Assembly (NCBI RefSeq): GCF_032118995.1
Contig: NC_092665.1
Location: forward strand, 3,756,001-3,820,000
Direction: 5' to 3'
Source of the DNA: Asterias amurensis
Taxonomy: Eukaryota; Echinodermata; Asteroidea; Forcipulatida; Asteriidae
DNA: 64,000 nucleotides
Shown here: positions 1-11,263 of the stretch, one piece after another
Layout of the letters: each line of letters opens with the position of its first letter
Position numbering within the stretch: position 1 is the stretch's first letter
Translations under genes and position numbers: made by a program
Notes under the pieces: generated by a model
The model's input: the letters and a program-made list of their open reading frames with translations, nothing else
The model's database searches: none
What the model was told of the DNA's origin: nothing

Positions 1-80
1 ACTTAAGTTTAAATACAAAATTATTGCGTTAATATTGTGTTAAAATTATTGTGAAAATATAAATGTGACGGAACCGTCCT

Positions 81-251
81 AACTTCAACGAAGTATTGGA
101 ATCACCACTTGAGCAAGTTTTGATGGCAAGCATTAGTTTTATTTCTGCCGGAATGCCCCACCACTGCGCTTTGGATGGTAACTTCACCCACGCCTATACA
201 ATACCGCATGCAAGAAGTACAGTGGCTTGTATCACTCATCTAGATAAACGG
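81..251 (+). other. possible exon or relic, weakly SLC22-like
   Basis: An open stretch ends at a good splice donor (CGG then GTAAGT at 252). It reads FNEVLES near the start and PHHCALDGNFT later. The opening F-x-E-V-L and the later P-x-H-x-C-A-L recall the amino end of SLC22 organic ion transporters, but the expected segment between them is missing and no clear initiator or acceptor is visible. It could be an exon of a gene lying off the left edge, a decayed copy, or chance. No function is claimed. Confidence 0.2.
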
Positions 252-644
252 GTAAGTTTGTTTCTTTCTGTGTTTTTATTTCTTTTTCTTTAAAGTTTAA
301 AAGTCCGTTAAACAAACTAAAGTAAACTTGTGTCTATTATTAGTTACGCGTAGCACCTTTCCTGACCTCTGATTGGTCAATGGTTAAAAACGCTGCGTGC
401 AACTCCTGTTTAGACTGCAGAGGGCGCTATACACCGGCTCGTTGCTAGGGCAAACACCTGCTGAATGACCCTCCCCATAACACATCAACAAAACAGTGAC
501 CCAGTTTAATACCGCGCCAGACACGTACACACGTGAACATAGTAACAAATTCCACACTTAATTACCGGTGGTCTGCTAGACAGGGCGTGTTCTCGCAAGA
601 AAATTAACTACGATTTAAGAACAAGATAAACTTTTGGAAGGAAA

Positions 645-2752
645 ATGGCACAGGCAGATCCGATGAAATGGTCTCTTCCGGGGTGGAGAATTGAGCAGAA
701 ATATGCCAACGGAGTTCTGATTGGAAATTGGAACGAAGCAAGAAAAACGGTGAGCACACACATCTTTAAAAATCTTAAAATCTTAGTCTTTGTCTTTTGT
801 GTCAAGTCTTACTCTTAGGACTGATAATGCCACAAACAAAATCGTTTAATTAATACCGGTAGTTGTATTGTAGTAGACCTTTTCTTCAGTGCAGAGATTC
901 CAATTTATTTTGTGTATGAAACTTTTTATGAAACTCATGGAGAGCATTTCTTGATTTCGTTTTGTTTAAGCATGGTTTCCTCCATCATACAATTGTTCAT
1001 TCAAACAATAGTAGGTTTGGGTCTGTTTCAATAAAAAAATATAGTTTTTAGAAATATTTTTCATAAAATTATTGTCGACGTCATTGTGAACATTTTTATT
1101 AATATATATGTAATTTATTTTGTTAATGTCTTATTCATTTTTCTTTTCTATGTTTCAATTTGACAGTGGAAAAGGGGACAAACAGGGATAAACTCAACTC
1201 ACAGAATGGATTTTGTGAAATATCCGAACTACAAACCTGACGTCATGACGAGACGAGCAGCCATGATGAGAAGTGATGTAAGTAGATATCTCAAAGAGTA
1301 GACGACGCAGAATTTGTTGTTCAACAAAAACGAAAAAACATCCTACTAGACCCAGTAACTGGGGTGCTGTACACGCTAAACATATGGTCCTAGTACTTGC
1401 GAAACTGCAAATAAGTAAAAAAAAATTCCAACAACCACTCATAAACAACAAACACTGCTTCAATCATTTTGCAAAATAAAAGTTTTGAGAAAAACAATTC
1501 TCTGATTCTCATGTCTTTTGAAAGATTTTTGTGACAACATACATCAATATGCCTAAAATAAATGACAAAGACTATTTATTTATTTATTTTTTTAATCTTG
1601 AAGTCTACAATGGGAAAGTTTGAAAGGGTCAACAAGGCAAATACAAGAATCAACAACAGAGACCTTGTTGGCTTCTGTGTAATTCTTAATCCCACTTGAA
1701 AGTTGTAAAACTGTAGAGACTTTTGGAACAAATGCTGATCTTCTTGCTTTGTATTATTTTTTATTTCCAGGGTCTCGACAATAAACTTCTCTTTGAACAT
1801 CATAACAACGACTTCTCCAGTAATCTCATTTCGTGGTACGATGAGCAATTCAACAAACGAGAGCGGACAGGAAGAGATACGCTTCCTGAACAAAGATCTT
1901 GGGATTCACATAAACTGGCGTGGGAACCCGAGAAATCTGATCACCCCATACATAGTGAGTATAAATCTAATAAAGGACAAGAAAAGTAAACTAAAAGTGA
2001 CAAGCAAAAGTGAACTGAATTGAATAGTTGATGTGAGAAAAAACCCACTGCAAAACCAATCCACATGCCTGGCTCCGCTAAACCAAACTTTGTAAGTTGA
2101 AGACATTTCAGTTTAAGAACTGATGAAAACCATATTCACAAACAAGGCTTTCAGTGCAGAATTCAAATCGGGGTGAAAGGCAGGGACAAAAACCACTGAG
2201 CCAACCTGAATGCTATTAATTTTTATTTTATTTGGTAAATTTATTAAAAACGAAATCCAGAAAGAAGAATTCTTATTTTGAATTGGATTTCTTTGGCTTG
2301 GATTTTTCCCCTCAAGATTCTGATAATGACCAAATAAAACAAAACCTACTTTCTGTATTGCCACAAATGCTCTGTTCAGCCCAAATGATCTCTTAGCATT
2401 GCAATCAAACTTATTTTGCTAATTTTTTATCCTCACAGGTGCACCAACAAACTTCGGCCTCCGAGACAAGCTGAATGCAAAATGGCAAAAGGAGCAAATG
2501 CAGTCGGGTATGGGCGAGTACCGCACAACATACGGACAGTCTTACATCCCTCAAGCATCCGACGCACTTGTGAAGAATCATTATGCACCACCGAGGGCAC
2601 TATCAACAAGGCTTCACCGAGCTAACCTAATTAATAAAGACCTTAGTCTGAGGAGCGTTAACGTTTTACAAACACCACAAGAGCTGGGGCTACCAACACG
2701 GACTGAGCCAGCCACTAGGAGTGCAGGTGGTCCAACGCAAGTGTCCATGTAA
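645..2752 (+). CDS. CFAP107: cilia- and flagella-associated protein 107 (C1orf158 orthologue)
   Basis: Four exons: 645-749, 1167-1277, 1771-1954, 2439-2752. All introns are GT-AG, phases 0, 0 and 1 agree, and 237 aa result; the human protein is a little under 200 aa. Recognition rests on the order of conserved blocks shared with human C1orf158: PGWRIEQKY...GNWNEAR at the start, KYPNYKPD, HHNNDFSSNLISWYDE, RSWDSHKLAWEPEKSD and APTNFGL. The family binds inside the A-tubule of motile-cilium doublet microtubules and stabilises the axoneme. There is no signal peptide or membrane segment. The start ATG is the first in frame after an upstream stop. The carboxyl tail beyond APTNFGL is longer than in human. 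The neighbours are not functionally related. Confidence 0.88.
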
Positions 2753-2792
2753 AGAGAAATTATATTTTATTATTATCGTGGGACCTAGCAGT

Positions 2793-2798
2793 AATAAA
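2793..2798 (+). promoter_or_regulatory. poly(A) signal close to the CFAP107 stop
   Basis: AATAAA lies about 40 bp after the CFAP107 stop codon. It would give a very short 3' UTR. A stronger-looking distal end is described at 4382-4411. Confidence 0.4.
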
Positions 2799-2819
2799 TT
2801 AACACCAGCATTGGGGCCT

Positions 2820-2975
2820 TTCTCAAATCTCGGCTTGGGCTCAGGCTTATGCTCCGCGAGCTGCGTACGCATTGGAAATGCATCTCGGCCTGTAACCGAC
2901 GTTTTTTGGAGCAGTGCGTTTAGCACGCGATAGTTCAGCAGCTGGTGCCAGAGCCCAAGCCAAGGTTTGAGGCCC
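2820..2975. repeat. imperfect inverted repeat (MITE-like)
   Basis: The left arm carries CTCGGCTTGGGCTCAGGCTT and the right arm carries AGCCCAAGCCAAGG, so the segment can fold back. It sits in the CFAP107 3' flank. The motif resembles the 12-bp minisatellite at 57785-58105. Family not identified. Confidence 0.4.
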
Positions 2976-4618
2976 CTGGAATTTCATCTTGGATATCAGT
3001 CAGTGCCTTTTCTCGAGTAAAAAGTGTTTGCATATGTCTGACAATGTCTAAGGTAGTACTTGTAAAGGGGCACCAGACCAAGGCCATGGTCTGTATGGCT
3101 AGGTTTGATGTCTATAGAGTTTGCTTAACCATTTTCTGCTAAGCAAAATGAGCAGGAAACCAGTCACAGATGGTACATACATGTATACACCATTGTAGTT
3201 TCCCTGGTAATCATATTCTGGTAAGCACATTTTGTGTTGTGCTTACAAGTAGCTCTAAGATATTGGACCCAGCCCAAACTGAAGTTCCAGTCTGATGTTA
3301 AGACCAACAATGGTCAAGAAATTCAGCATTGATATCATCAGCTTAATCTTCCCATCAAGTAGTGTCATCCACTTACATCATGTCTTAAAGTTTGCTCACC
3401 AAACTGTGAAATATTTTACAAAGTTATTGCATATTAAATAATCATGGAAAAATACTCTGAAAGAACTTAATCTGATAAAACAAACTGTCTTTTAAATACT
3501 ATAGCAAAATGATAGTTTATTCATAAAATATCTTAACCTCATCAATTATGTTCTCCTATTACAAAAGCTTATCAATAATTTTGAACATCTTTAAACAGGT
3601 ACCAGTCAATACTTCCATATTTTTTTAGATTTTCAAGTTATATAAAGTTTCCCATTATGGAATTTACTATAAAATGTTAAACTTTACCTAAAGTTAAATT
3701 CACTATTATTGTTTTTCATTGAAAATGAGGCCTGGTTTTTTCATGAAGTACCTGACCATAATCACTCTTGAAATCTTAACTTTTTTTGAAAATGAGGCCT
3801 GGTTTTTCCAATCATGACATAAAATTTGCAATAATTTGTTATGACATAAATAACATGAAGTACCTGACCATTGTCAGCAAACCAGTTTCGAACCATGTGT
3901 TCTAAGGGTTTTAGTACATAAACCATTTTTCATTTGTCTGTTCCATGCACACAGGCAATAGCGTTCATTTTCTCAGTCAATTATTAGCTTGCTGTTTCAT
4001 CGTTATACTAATGATATGTGTTATGGCGCAGTGTGGTAATGTTTCTTATATTCCATTCATTTAATATGCAATCAAAGTGAGGCTTTAGAGAACAAATAGT
4101 CTGACACCATTCTGTATAATAGATTCTAGTATTCAACAGTGGTAAAGGAAGACGGGGAATAATACTTAGTAGAATTGTAGCAAAATAGTTCATTAATCAT
4201 GCTATCGTACATTTTAAAAAGTATTTTTGAGAATCAACATTGAACTACTGTATTATTCTAAGGTTATTTTGGCTGCCTTCCTGATGTTTCGTGTGTGGGT
4301 TATTGTTTAATGTTTGCTTGCCGAATGCAATGTGTGTACTTCCAATTATTTATGCAGTAATTGTTGCATTTTTTAACAAGTTGTAAATATTTGTAAATAT
4401 ATATAAATAAACAACAATATGAACAAAGACATTCTCCTTCATACATTGTTTCTGTGTTACAGTCTCACCAAAAATCAGAAAATAATTTGTCACAAAGAAT
4501 AAAATAATTTTGCAATATAACACCCCCCCCCCCTATTAAAAATTGATTTGTCATTTTCGCTCGGTGGTATAAAAAAGAAATGCATTTTCTGACGTAGGAA
4601 AGCAGGAAGAAAGACGAT
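2976..4618. other. 3' flank of CFAP107, no coding seen
   Basis: AT-rich sequence without a convincing gene. Around 3130-3265 lies a decayed copy of the CAGGGCCCAATTTCATAGAG-type MITE family (best copy 31205-31402). A local repeat of GAAAATGAGGCCTGGTTTTT occurs at about 3721 and 3788. Confidence 0.5.
4382..4411 (+). promoter_or_regulatory. tandem Pumilio-type elements next to a poly(A) signal
   Basis: TGTAAATA occurs at 4382-4389 and again at 4392-4399, followed by AATAAA at 4406-4411. UGUANAUA is the known Pumilio/PUF binding site. If CFAP107 uses this distal site, its 3' UTR would be ~1.65 kb and carry two PUF sites beside the cleavage signal. Assignment to CFAP107 is inference. Confidence 0.35.
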
Positions 4619-4946
4619 GTGTCGTGGCCGAGTGGTTAAGAGCATCGAATTCAAGATCTGGTGGTTAAGTCACCGGTGCGTGGGTTCAATCCCTGTACGT
4701 AGTGACACGGGTCTCCTTGAGCAAGATGCGTTACTATCATTACTTCTCTTTACCCACAGGTATAAATGGGTACCTGCGAGGGTAGAGACTGATATTGTGA
4801 ATGAAAAAGCCTTCGGAGCGCCACCACGGCAGCTTGGGGCTGTATACTCCCCAGGGAGCTGAGAAAGATTAAAGGGATATTGTTGGCCCAATGACCAGGG
4901 CACTAATGTAAAGCGAATTGAGAGGGTTTATTGTGAAATGCGCTAT
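4619..4946 (+). repeat. tRNA-derived SINE, family 1, near full length
   Basis: The head GTGTCGTGGCCGAGTGG...GGGTTCAATCC has A- and B-box-like promoter motifs of a class II (Leu/Ser-type) tRNA. The body contains AAATGGGTACCTGCGAGGG, and the tail ends in AAATGCGCTAT. Other copies: 59545-59895 (-), 27055-27275 (+, 3' part), 60510-60745 (-, 5' part). A fold-back element is inserted directly at its 3' end, at TTAA. Confidence 0.75.
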
Positions 4947-4950
4947 TTAA

Positions 4951-5322
4951 AGAAACACGTTGCCTTGGATCGGTCGAGTTGGTCTATAAAAAACACTTGT
5001 AACCGTTTGTTATAAAATGCATATGTTGTAAAAGTAGAATACAATTATCCATACAAACATGCACCGAAATTGCACGGTTGTCCTTTTACATCGTCGACAA
5101 ACACGGTCGGCCATTTATGGGAGTCAAATTGTTGACTCCCATAAATGGCTGACCGTGTTAGTTTGCAAAGTAAAAGAAAAACGACGCAATTTTGAGGCAA
5201 TAGTGTGTGGATCATTGTATTCTACTTTGAAAACATCTGTCTAACCATCTGCATTTTATACAAAATGGTTACAAAATGCTTTTTATAGACCAACTCGTCC
5301 GATCCAAGGCAAACGTGTTCCT
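4951..5322. mobile_element. fold-back MITE family M3 (TTAA target), copy 1
   Basis: An element of 372 bp begins AGAAACACGTTGCCTTGG and ends CCAAGGCAAACGTGTTCCT, flanked by TTAA at 4947-4950 and 5323-5326. The two halves are inverted copies over most of the length, with the centre at GACTCCCATAAATGG. TTAA duplications are typical of piggyBac-type transposition, so it is probably a non-autonomous piggyBac-like MITE. Sister copies: 29593-29963 and 45778-46164. Confidence 0.8.
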
Positions 5323-5375
5323 TTAAGACTGTTATTATTATTATTATTATGGTTGACAAAGTTGTTTACAAGTTT

Positions 5376-8234
5376 TCACAAATAGATTGATTTTGTATAC
5401 ATGTATTGAGGTAACAGTGCGCTGAGTGTCATGTCCGTGAACAATGCAGTCAATCCCCATATATGAAAACCGCTTCCTTTAAATACAGGCATGGTGTACG
5501 GCCCTTTCTTTGTTGACTTTGGAGGATCAAACCGTGTATAACTGTTGTTGCGTGGGTCACAAAGTTCAGATATTGGTACACTGAAGACTAGCTCTACCTG
5601 TTGAAGAAACAAACAAGAATTGTTCAAAGAAACCACTTGGAACGCGGAAGATAAGAAACGATATGCCAAGCCTAGTGTCAAATTGAGCACTCTCGCAAAT
5701 TCATAAAAATCTTAATTTTGAATTAACCAAACAACTGGGCCCAAATTCATAGAGCTGCTTAAAGCCATTGGACACCTTCGGTAAACAATATTGTCCAAGG
5801 CTCACACTTCAAGTATCACAACTTATATATAAAATAACAAACCTGTGAAAATTTAGGCTCAATCGGTCATTGGAGTCGGGAGAAAATAACGGGAAACATC
5901 CTTGTTTCCCTATGTTTCACCGTGTCATGACATGAGTTTAAAATAAATCCGTATTCTAGCTATCGAGAATTGATATTGTTTTAATGTTTTCTCAAAAAGT
6001 AAGCATTTCATGGAATAATATTTCAAGATAAGTCTTTCACCACTACCTTCTGTAAACCATGTAAGTTATTTGTAAATCTGTGAATTTTTGTTGTTGTCTG
6101 TACCGAAAGTGTATAATGGCTTTAAGCAGAAAATATTGCTTAACAAATTTATGCTAAGCAATTAATAAGCAGGATAATTGTCACAAGTTGTACACGTAGC
6201 ATGGTAATTTGCCATGGTCATGTGAACAGGGCTAGAAGACGGCTCATTAACTACCTGTATGTCGTAGATCTATTGACATCCATTTATATATCAGTGCGGT
6301 ACCCGCTGCCAAATCATAGCTTTCCAACTGCCTCTAGCTACCGGGCAATCACGCTAGTCTAGTTGGTAGAATTGCAAGGGTCGTGGGTTCGAATCCCACC
6401 CGAGTAATACGCCTGTGATATTTTTTCACAAGACTCGGGAAGTACCGAGTATACAGTACTAACACACATCGGTGTATATGGGTTTAAAACCAAAATTAAT
6501 ATATGTATGTCATTAGCTTTTTTAATCTGAACAAATTTGGGTTGAACCACATAACATTTTCTAGAACTGGACATGAACCTACAACCTCCGAATTAGTGTT
6601 CTGGAGCTCTACCAACTAGTAGCCCTATGTTGGCTATCTCCCTAATTTGTCAATATCTGAACTAAAAAACAATTGTTATTTACCTCCTTTTTGTTACACT
6701 GTTCATTTAATGTGTTGACATCCACGCTTTTGATAAAAGCAACTACTCCTGTTGCTAAAGCATCTCCTGTCTGAAACGGAGGACAGTATTAAAAAAGCAA
6801 AGACATTTATTTTGAATTTTCACAATCCCCTCACCTTCAGAGCAGTTCTTCAGTAAGGCATTTACCATTAATTCCTTCCCTTCAACCAGATGTACACGGT
6901 ACTGTTTAGAAATAAGATTGTTCTTTACTGGAACATTTCAAAGGGCACCAAGGCAGTGGTACCTGGGACATATTCTCTGTGAGGTTGATATACAAAGGGA
7001 CAACAGTCTGTTCTTGGAATGAATATTGTAATTATCAGAAATGATGATTAATATTAATAATTGTCAATATTTCCCACATACATGTTCTTACTCTGTTTGG
7101 AAGTGGGATGAGTTTACCCCAAACATCAACATCTTCAGGATTAACACCAATCTCTTCATTCATTTCTCTTAATGCCGTCTCGGTCACATCTTTGTCTCCA
7201 TCTTCCTTCAGGCCACCAGGAAAACTACAATTTATATATATTCAACATTAATTTTGATCACACTTTGAACTTTAACAATTCATGCCCCTTGAAGTTGATC
7301 CTTGGAATGTATGCAATAGATTGAAATGCAAAGCTTGAATGATTTTAGGGAAATTGTTTTAACTTTTTAAAATAGTTCGTGTTATTAGGTGTTTGGCTTT
7401 AGTACTTCTAGAAACTATTTATAAGGCTCCCCCGTGAAGCCTTAGTTTCTAGAAGCAAGAAGGGCTTTAGTAGCCCACCTTGTTGGGCTGTTGGCTCTCT
7501 TTTAACATAACATCGGTCTAAAAGACGGATGTTAAAGGAGAGCGTAACATCCCAACAAGGTGGGCTAGAGTTTTAGAGGACACCCTTTCTAATTTGTAAT
7601 AGTTTTAAAGTTAAAGCTGCAAGAGTGTTTTTGATGTTGTTTTAAGTGGGTTTTTTTTTTTCAGGGGGAAGCTTCAGGGGTGGGGGTGCTGTTTTGGCGA
7701 GACCAATTTTTAAGGGGGGGGGGGGCGCTTATGTTGATCTCACCAGATCTCTCCTCTGTGGGAAGACATATGCTGAGAGCGAAGTGTGAACAACACTGAA
7801 GGGATTCCATCGATGGTGCAGAGAGGAACGCACACGGCTGCTGTCTTTGGCGTTATTCCCTTTTTAGTCAGTCTTCTCACAGATGGTTTGATGGACTGCA
7901 TAAATGTTATTGCTCGAGCTTTATTTTCATCACTGAACACCATAGAGTTTATTGTAGAAGTTTGTCCAGAGTTCATGTATCGCAGTGTGTGATACATAAC
8001 AGAAGTTCGTGTTTTCTTTGCTGCACAAATTTTCTTTTGGTTTAGTGTGGAAAATGTCCTTGTTGTTGGTAAAAAAGACAAACTTGATGATGTAGTTGTA
8101 GTTGGTATAGTAATAGTAGTAACTTGTGAAGAAAGGTTTCTTTGGCATAAGCAACCTAGTGTATCATAATGTAAACTAAATAATGGTTTCCATCTCAAAG
8201 TTTTCAAACGCATTTTTCTACAAAACATTGCCAT
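5376..8234 (-). CDS. NUDT8: mitochondrial Nudix hydrolase, CoA diphosphatase type
   Basis: Four exons in coding order: 8234-7744, 7224-7092, 6770-6684, 5597-5376; intron phases 2, 0 and 0 fit and give 310 aa. Exon 1 holds a long Arg/Lys/Ser/Thr-rich start, acid-poor at its amino end and probably a mitochondrial presequence, then LFTLRSQHMSSHRGEI. This continues across the junction into CFPGG, matching the CoA-pyrophosphatase signature LLTxRSx3Rx3Gx3FPGG in spacing, with Ser for one Arg. Exon 2 carries the Nudix helix TALREMNEEIGV, whose acidic residues bind Mg2+. Exon 4 has the NUDT8-like end YTMPVF...IWGLTA. The family hydrolyses CoA and acyl-CoA to phosphopantetheine and 3',5'-ADP. The start chosen is the first in-frame ATG. 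The protein is longer than human NUDT8 (~236 aa), mostly at the amino end. NUDT7 is the main alternative name. Confidence 0.85.
5738..6240. mobile_element. MITE family M2, split by a nested M1 element
   Basis: The left end GGGCCCAAATTCATAGAGCT lies at 5738-5757 and the rest resumes at about 6123 with GCAGAAAATATTGCTTAAC. Joined across the insertion, the flanks match the intact copy at 31205-31402. It lies in NUDT8 intron 3. Other decayed M2 copies: 20885-20995, 33925-34172, 40125-40320, 46800-46915, 63275-63360. Confidence 0.65.
5761..6118. mobile_element. MITE family M1 (diverged copy) nested in M2
   Basis: Starts AGCCATTGGACACCTTCGGT and ends with the inverted equivalent AAGTGTATAATGGCT, flanked by TTAA on both sides. 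It shares the M1 interior (AACAAACCTGTGAAAATTTA, CTCAATCGGTCATTGG). Its divergence from copies such as 61217-61593 suggests an older insertion. Confidence 0.65.
6355..6640. repeat. tRNA-derived SINE fragments
   Basis: The plus strand at 6357-6410 reads TAGTTGGTAGAATTGCAAGG then GGGTTCGAATCCCACCCGAG, a tRNA D-arm and T-arm (B box). The minus strand at 6560-6640 carries a second, more decayed tRNA-like piece. Neither folds as a good tRNA. A related fragment is at 38675-38760. Confidence 0.45.
7471..7572. repeat. hairpin element with TA ends (MITE-like)
   Basis: TAGCCCACCTTGTTGGG on the left is mirrored by CCCAACAAGGTGGGCTA on the right, with ATGTTAAA arms inside. The ~100-bp palindrome lies in NUDT8 intron 1. 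TA on both flanks suits a Tc1/mariner-type target duplication, but only one copy is present. Confidence 0.5.
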
Positions 8235-10817
8235 TACTTTTAATTTACTTAAAAGACTAGTTAAGTATTTATATTTTTGTTTCAATCAAAACACCTTTAA
8301 AAAAGAGTAAGCCGGTAAGTCAAGTCAGCAGAGGTGCATATGCTTAACTTATTCTCAATATCGTTTCAACACCTGAGAAAGAAAACAGAAGACAATACAT
8401 AATTATTTTTAATAATTTAATTTAATTCAACACCCACCAACAAAAGTCAAAACAGAAGACGTCAAAAAGTTTGAACACTGCCTGTGTACACTGTACTGTT
8501 AGTGTTAGTTAGTGTACTGTAGTGTTAGTGTACTGTTAGTCATTTATTTAGTGTTAAATTTAAATCAAAATATCCCCAGCCATGTCCAACAATCTTTTAA
8601 ATTAAATTTCAGTAACCATGGTAACTAACAACATTATGATTTACTACCTACACAAGCAGAATTTCCTCAAATTAAAAAGAAAAGCGAAATAAACTTACAA
8701 CTTATGACACGGGGCGTTACTTTTTGCAGCAGACGGCTTGACGACTTGTGTTATTTTTTTTTTCATCACCACTAAATGTATCTGGCGCCCTCAAGAGTAA
8801 AAGTAGGTGCGAGCTTGAATAACCTTGTTTTCAAAATATTGTGTTGCTCGACCCCTCATGGCAATCAATTGTCATTTTGCTACACCTGTCGTATGAAGAC
8901 GCAAGGGCCGAGCGATTTATTAATTAAGTTTATTCATTTGGTATGACATCTAGTTGACAATATTATTCTCAATTTATCTTGACAAGCAGAACAAGTAGAA
9001 ATCGTTGCCATCTTAAGAAGTTTTTGTACTAAAAAACACAAAAATCTGAATTACGTAGGCTTTTTGATAAAGTACCTTTAACTTTCAACAGCCAATCAGA
9101 AACACTCTGTAATTGTATTCAGAAACTTTCTGAGCTCTTCTTCGAGAATTGAACAAAACTCAAACAAAGTCAAACACAAAGATAAATAATTGCCTTTTGC
9201 TGCAGCATTTATTTGTTCACAATAATTTAATAACTTGCACACACGAAAAGGAATGTAAAGGGCCTAATAAATTTGTAGGCGGGATTTTTTTCAAAGGATG
9301 GGGGGGGGGAGGCCTAAACAATACCCAAGGGCCTGATTTTAATACATTATACATCACTGCCAAAAAATCTGATTATTGCAAATTATGTTATAAATATTTA
9401 TTAATTATATTCAATTTAAATATATTACATCATCAAATAAAATGATTATCCATCACAACATTTGTTTCTAAAATTAAACAAGAAACTCGCAAATACTGTC
9501 ACAATCTTTTACAATTAATTGTCCTTTAGAAACTTTTCCCACATAAATTTATCAACAAAACCATTTGCAACACCTTCTTGTTGTTGCAGAATTCAGGACT
9601 GGGGTATCATCTTTTGCATAGGGCACTTTCATTGGAAAAGCTGAAAGTCTTTGGGAAATTTCTGAAGGGGCAGCAAGGCCAAGACCAGGGGAATGTGGAC
9701 TCCACTTAGTTCGACCCCTGAGTACAGTCTTTTTAATGGTAAGAATGATGTATTGAAATGTCCAGGGAAAGTTTGATGAGACATCACCTTATTAAAGAAA
9801 CATTACAGAATTGGTTTTGCTTTATTCAAAAACACTTTTCGTCAAATAATTTTTGAGAAAATGTTGATGATCTTGACACTCTGGCAGTTCCAAAGTTGTG
9901 TGCTCAAATAAATGTCTTTGTTGTATAACTTACAAAGTTATGTAAACAATAATAATACGTCTGTTTACAAATATTTTAGCTTAAATATCAAAGAGTAGAA
10001 TACTGTTTCAGACCGATACACAAATGGATGATTATTTGTCACAATTTTTAGTTGTTTTATGCAGCAGAAAAGGCCATGAAAGTGTTAAAGACATTTTTAA
10101 TTAGTCATGGAAGTAAAGTTTTAAATTCAACGCCCTCAAAGACCATAAATGATTGAATGCTAAACAGAATTAACACAAATGCTGATATTCTACTGACCTT
10201 TGACCTAGGTCAACATCAAGGTCACAACCTCAAGGTTTCTAAAAATCATGATGACACATTTTGTATGACGACAAATTAAAAAACAACCTTTTGTACCCTT
10301 AAAATATATATCACTTTAAGAATTTATTTGCAATTGATCAGCCGTGTATGCATTGCTTAAAAAAATTGCACCTTTAGCTTTTTGTTTTGAAACATTTTCA
10401 CAGTTATTTACTAAAATTGTTATCCTTTTATAAAAAATGCAAACAATTTCTTTTTTAGTAACTGTTAAACTGATGTTGTCAAGGCTTGCCAACTTTATAC
10501 ATTGTTTGCTTAAAGATCTATTTGTTAAGTTTTAGGAAAACAATTTCTTCTCGCTGTTCGTCCGGGAAAAAAAGCATTTGGTCTATATTCATATGTTTGA
10601 AAAGTTTACTCAGAATCATCTGAAGGCAGCAAGTTGATAAAGAGGAAACAAAATTCAACAAACGATCAATTTCAAATGCAACACACTCTTTGACAAATCC
10701 AAAAATCAAAATATCCAAGTTGAGAATGATCAGTACAGTATCTTGAACCATAAAAGCTTGTAGATAAGAATGTTTGCTGTAAAGTTTATGGTAAGCATTG
10801 CTTTATGCACACTTTAA
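8235..10817. other. intergenic, NUDT8 to KLHL17 3' ends, no gene seen
   Basis: AT-rich with no convincing coding exon on either strand. NUDT8 transcription should start in the first few hundred bases. A one-ended piece of the ACATTACAGAATTGGTTTT element (full copy 57210-57563) lies near 9785-9840. Homopolymer G at 9301 and short repeats of GTGTACTGTTAGT near 8490-8540 are also present. Confidence 0.5.
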
Positions 10818-11195
10818 AGGTAGTGGACACTATTGGTAGTTGTCAAAGACTAGCCTTCACAGTTGTTGTATCTCAACATATGCATAAAATAACAAACCTG
10901 TGAAAATTTGAGCTCAATCGGTCATCGAACTTGCGAGATAATAATGAAAGAAAAAATACCCTTGTCACAAGAAGTTGTGTACGTTTAGATAGTTGATTTC
11001 GAGACCTCATGTTCTAAACTTGAGGTCTCGAAATCAAATTTGTGGAAAATTCCTTCTTTCTCGAAAACTATGGCACTTCAGAGGGAGCCATTTCTCACAA
11101 TGTTTTATACCATCAACCTCTCCCCATTACTCGTTACCAAGAAAGGTTTTACGCTAATAATTATTTTGAGTAATTACCAATAGTGTCCACTGCCT
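10818..11195. mobile_element. MITE family M1, full copy
   Basis: Starts AGGTAGTGGACACTATTGG and ends CCAATAGTGTCCACTGCCT, flanked by TTAA at 10814-10817 and 11196-11199. The centre has an inner palindrome GAGACCTCA...TGAGGTCTCGAAATCAA. TTAA flanks suggest piggyBac-like transposition. Located just past the KLHL17 stop. Confidence 0.8.
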
Positions 11196-11263
11196 TTAAA
11201 AAGTACACGAATCGAATTAATAATAATTATTGCACAGTGTTCAGCGTAAGTTTTTGTTCCCCA

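Noticed and set aside
9149-9445. 98-codon plus frame in the intergenic region
   Set aside because: Low-complexity, includes a G homopolymer, has no homology I recognise and no splice or promoter context.
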